Source: CAJBLF01 sp964495905 (GTDB lineage Bacteria; Patescibacteriota; Gracilibacteria; Absconditabacterales; Absconditicoccaceae). From it: a DNA stretch of 20,563 bases. The notes beneath the pieces are model-generated. The model was not told the DNA's origin, made no database searches, and saw only the letters and a program-made list of their open reading frames with translations. Both the position numbers and the translations under genes were made by a program. Shown here piece after piece: positions 16,849 to 20,563 of this stretch; position 1 is the first letter of the stretch, and every line of letters starts with the position of its first letter. The DNA lies in assembly GCA_964495905.1 (NCBI GenBank), contig CAZBWN010000065.1, positions 1 through 20,563 of the forward strand, written 5' to 3'.

Positions 16849-16921
16849 GCCGCGATAGCTCAGCCGGTAGAGCGCACCCATGGTAAGGGTGAGGTCACGG
16901 GTTCGATTCCCGTTCGTGGCT
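16849..16921 (+). tRNA. tRNA-Thr (anticodon GGU)
   Basis: Full cloverleaf: acceptor stem GCCGCGA (16849-16855) with TCGTGGC (16914-16920, one G-U), discriminator U at 16921, D arm with AGCCGGTAGA loop, anticodon stem CACCC (16875-16879)/GGGTG (16887-16891) with a 7-nt loop and anticodon GGU at 16882-16884, and a T arm with GGTTCGATTCC. The 3' CCA is not encoded and must be added. It decodes ACC and ACU. Flanked by its own promoter and terminator. Confidence 0.95.
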
Positions 16922-16937
16922 AATCTATAATAATTAT

Positions 16938-16970
16938 AAAAGAGATAAAAGTGTCTCTTTTTTTTATTTT
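16938..16970 (+). terminator. Terminator of tRNA-Thr
   Basis: 8-bp stem AAAAGAGA/TCTCTTTT (16938-16945 with 16954-16961), 8-nt loop, followed by a long run of U. Confidence 0.85.
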
Positions 16971-17156
16971 TTTTATTTTTTTTATTTTAATATTTCAACT
17001 TTTCCATTTTTCCACTTTTCAATCTTTCAATCCCTTTATTCCCCTATCATATAACATATTATATAAAATGGTGTATGAAGTAGAACATAAAAGGACCTAA
17101 ATTGGGCTAATATTTCATTTCTCAGTACTATTGTATGCGTACTCTTTTATTTCACG

Positions 17157-20100
17157 ATGAAACTCGATTGTATGGCTATTACCTGAAGTAGCAATATCGA
17201 ATACAAGGATAAAGAATCACGAGTCGATAAGTATACGCTAGGAGAAAACGTAAAAGACATCAAAAACGAATTAGGTAAACTAAAAAAAGATGTCAGTGGT
17301 TCGATCAAAGAAGTCTCCGCAACAGAAGAGATAGATTTTGGTAATAATATAAAAAAAACTCGAGATAAATTCACTCAGGATATGGATCTTCATGTGGAAG
17401 ATGCTTTTGATACCTACATAAAAACAAATAAAAATCATATCAAAGAATTCCTAAGAAAATGAAGTGCAGGACAAAAAGAATTAGAAGCTGAATTTAATGA
17501 TAAAATACGAACAGAAGCTTTGGATAGGTTTGGTAATGATAAATTAATATTGGATGCAAATCTTATCAAACCATTCCAATTTGAGCTTACTGAACTCAAC
17601 TCAGAAGTCATAGATATGATCAATACAGAAGAGAGAGAGAGAGAAACAGGGACAACACATACATCAGAAAATCGCTATTTAAGTGATAAAGGCGAATGAG
17701 ATGAATCATATAGCATTGCGCAGCAAAAGCCTGAACCTTATCCGGATTTTGAATATGCAAAAATAAATCCAAAAGATATGGAAGATATCTACAAAGACAA
17801 TAAAGTGGCTAAGATACTTGAAAATATACTTGATCCAGAAGATACGGATCATATCAGAAAATGAATGCTTCGCATCAATCTCGGTACAGAAGATGGACTT
17901 GCAGGGATTGTCATCGCTATCCGTGAAGCAGCAAAATATAAAGATCTGATAGATGAAAAAGATCCTAATTACAAATATAAGCAAATTTATGATGAGCTTG
18001 ATGCAAATGGCTTGATCACTGTTGAAACAGACTGAAAGATAAGCATATCAAATGATGAAAAAACTCTGAAGAAAAGCCTTAAATCTCTCAGAAATGCTGA
18101 GCTTATCACTTATAAACACGAAAGAGGAATCGATTTAGAACTCAATAAAGTCGCTAAGATACTCAGCAGGACAAAAGATCGGAATACACTCGATACGTTC
18201 ACATCGCTCGTCCAGTCCAAAAGCGATATCGCTATGGCAACCAAAGAATGGCACAATACTCGTGAAGTCCTCAAAAATAAGGATTTCCTCAATAAGGATA
18301 ATGTCCTCCAATTTCTCTGTGACATCAATGGTGATGGACTTTTGTCCGTAGATCAGAAAAAACAGAAAACGCAGTGAGATGTGTGAACTATTTTTGGACA
18401 GCAACTGTATTTTACGATTGAACAAACCATAGGTGTCAAAAATGTGGAACTTGGTAAGCCTAATGGAGAGCAATTGGTGATTAGCAATATCATCAAAAAC
18501 ATGCAGATCAGCGATAGCAGAAATCTTACGACAGAACAGAAAAAAATCTTCAATGATATGAATGACGAAAAAAATTGCACCAAAGAAAATCTCGTAAAAT
18601 TGCTCCAATGAGATGATGACAATATCGCTATGCCAGAGATGAAAATATTTTTTCTGGATGCCATCAAAAAAATCAATGGCTGAAGTAAAGAGTTACAACC
18701 TGACTTGGCTGAAACACTTGTTGGCGATGAAGCTCAACAGATCATTGAAGTCAAAGAGACAAAAACAGAATTGAAAAATACTATCGATGATAATCTAAAA
18801 AAAATGTTGGAATGATCAGATACCTCAGAAGCAGGCATCAGACAACTTATCAGAGATAATTCAGTACGCGTCAGAGAAACGATATTCAACAAAGTGATGG
18901 ATGCTGTCGATGGAGTGGAAATCACTACCAATGACGGTAGAAAAGGCACTATCACGCAACTTCAAGCTGCATGAATAAGCAAATCACGAGAACTCAATAA
19001 AGCAAAAAGAGAGATTTTGGAAAGTACCATCAAGAGCATCATCCGTTCATGAATCTATTATAGCAAAACATGAGGATTGAGATTGACGATGGGATATGGA
19101 AGAGAATTGAAAAGCGAGTCTGGAAGAACCCTATGAAGCCGATGAACAACTGGATGACTTATTTTGGAACCAAAAAATATAAGTTTAGCGATAGGAATCT
19201 GAACTGAAATCGCTGAGCAATATAACTATAACAAAGTCATCAATGCAAGTTTAGCTAAGGTGAGAAGTGCAAAATATGTGGGTATCGAATGATGAGCACT
19301 TGCAGGCATCGGTTTAACTGATCGATGAGTAGCAAACCTAGAAGCAGAAGCAGGGGTAAATCGGCAACAAGATCCTCTCATGGGCATCAATCAGATAGAT
19401 AAGCAATATAGAGCGGTTACAGAAGAGATTTTCAATCTCAATACCATATCACAAACAGAAGCGATTGATAGGGAAATATTCAGATCAAAGATCCAAAAAA
19501 ATATAGATGCAAAAAAAACTGACAAGATGTATGGAGCATTCGTAACAAACAATGAACAGTATTTCACTGATAATCTCAATTTTATCCTGAGGTATATGGA
19601 TGCCAATAAATTTTTCTGACCAGATGGGAAACTTGGAAAACTCCCTGAAGAACATCTTACGAATGCACTCAATAATCTGCTTGATATCATCCAATCAGGA
19701 AATATCGAACAGCGAAGAAGCGATGTAGTTGCATCACTTCAAGGAAAAGTCTCACTCAGCAAATTATCATTTGGGGTGACTACAAACGCACTCACGTTCA
19801 AAAAAACTAAATGATCAGTAAGCAACGCTCCAACAGCTGATGCAACAGCTGGTGAAGATACAAGACCATGAGAGATATCTACAGGAGATTCATGAACTTC
19901 TGAAGCTATTCTTGGACAAGATAAATTTGGCATCGCAGGATTCTATATCGGAGCAAGACTTTCGACTTGGAAAAATACTTACGTACCTAATGAACAGCAA
20001 TATCTCTATACCCAATATGAAATGGGACAAGGGATCAATGCTGAATATATCAATAATCCATTACATGATCTAGAAAAATATGCGGACTATCTGCAAGCAG

Positions 20101-20563
20101 TATATAATGATACAAGATTGAAATGTGAAAAAGATACAAAGAACAATACACTCATCATGACTTTCATACCATGAAAAAACTGAGCACAATCATTGGGAGA
20201 ATTCCTTGATCTCCATGTCACTTCAGATGCAGAGAAAAATTTTTCACTTATAAATAATGTTCTTACTATCTGAGATGTAAGTAAAATCTGAGCATATACC
20301 GTGACGGAAGCAAAAGGTGTACGTAGGACATTGTCTTTGGGAACAGAAAAACTTGATGATACCTATCGCATCACTGAAGATACAGAAAATACTGAGGTAC
20401 AGCCTATCACTCGTAAAGAGAATGGGAATATCTCTCTCTCACCAGAAAAAATCACAGATATCATAGATAAGATATCAGGAACTGATACGACACTAGCAGA
20501 ATCAATCAGATGAGAAATCAGAACATTCTTTAAGGATGGAAAGCTTATTACACCTCCTAACGG
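17157..20563 (+). CDS. Very large protein of unknown function, partial
   Basis: One frame runs from ATG 17157 past the window end (over 1,135 codons) when about 25 or more UGA are read as Gly. Residues 1-470 are charged and helical, with a single EF-hand-like Ca-binding loop D-I-N-G-D-G-L-L-S-V-D-Q (389-400). A Lys/Glu-rich helical region follows. A Gly-rich block with alternating hydrophobic residues lies at about 635-735 (T-M-G-Y-G-R, A-I-G-I-G-T-E-I, V-G-I-E-G-G-A-L-A-G-I-G-L), suggesting beta-sheet. Then come another helical region, a Thr/Ala/Gly linker (about 890-915) and a further beta-like segment. The frame is open upstream to 17091 and codes for a hydrophobic, signal-peptide-like stretch (17112-17156) with no ATG/GTG/TTG before it, so a non-standard start or lost N-terminus is possible. 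No family recognised; surface or secreted location is inference. Confidence 0.75.

Noticed and set aside
18135..18676. Long minus-strand ORFs (107 and 157 aa) inside the giant gene
   Set aside because: They are shadows of the plus frame, whose protein is continuous for more than 1,100 codons; their Phe/Ile/Ser-rich content mirrors Lys/Asp/Glu codons on the other strand.

Overview
The window (about one third G+C) reads as ordinary bacterial gene content only if UGA is decoded as glycine (NCBI code 25). Under the standard code almost every gene falls into short pieces. With UGA=Gly the pieces join into full-length proteins, and UGA lands on invariant glycines: before the HIGH motif of valyl-tRNA synthetase, in LPQG of a reverse transcriptase, and in the glycine-rich motifs of the U32 protein. 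Code 25 is known from Gracilibacteria and Absconditabacteria (SR1). In addition, CGA and CGG fall where the families carry tryptophan: all 14 such codons examined in valS fit Trp. CGA/CGG-to-Trp reassignment has, to my knowledge, been reported for Absconditabacterales, so this is most likely an SR1-type genome of the candidate phyla radiation. All coordinates below assume UGA=Gly.

Layout. 1-544: a minus-strand candidate small RNA with its own promoter and terminator, then an inverted-repeat element. 545-2160 (minus): a 136-aa unknown protein, a FISUMP-like protein and a 97-aa unknown protein. 2211-3371: an inverted repeat, a FemAB-type aminoacyltransferase and a 9 x 7-bp tandem repeat. 3371-5803 (minus): archaeal-type valyl-tRNA synthetase. 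5937-7113 (minus): a 121-aa unknown protein and a second FISUMP-like protein, each with its own promoter and terminator. 7255-10086 (plus): prepilin peptidase, a polytopic membrane protein and a secreted SLH-domain protein. 10241-11545 (plus): U32 family (TrhP-like). 11711-13033 (minus): MFS transporter. 13291-13632 (minus): small basic protein. 13791-15191 (plus): retron-like reverse transcriptase, followed by a strongly structured non-coding stretch. 15506-16705 (minus): M29 aminopeptidase, with a 49-aa ORF behind it. 16849-16921: tRNA-Thr(GGU). 17157 to the window end (plus): a very large protein of unknown function, cut by the window edge.

The genes are mostly single transcription units with TTGACA/TATAAT-like promoters, repeatedly with a 16-bp spacer, and with hairpin-plus-U terminators. 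No clear Shine-Dalgarno sequence was seen upstream of the starts. Themes are surface biology (pilin processing, SLH protein, FemAB, large presumably exported protein), peptide use (aminopeptidase, transporter) and translation (ValRS, tRNA-Thr, U32). The most unusual items are the double codon reassignment and the reverse transcriptase with its structured 3' flank.
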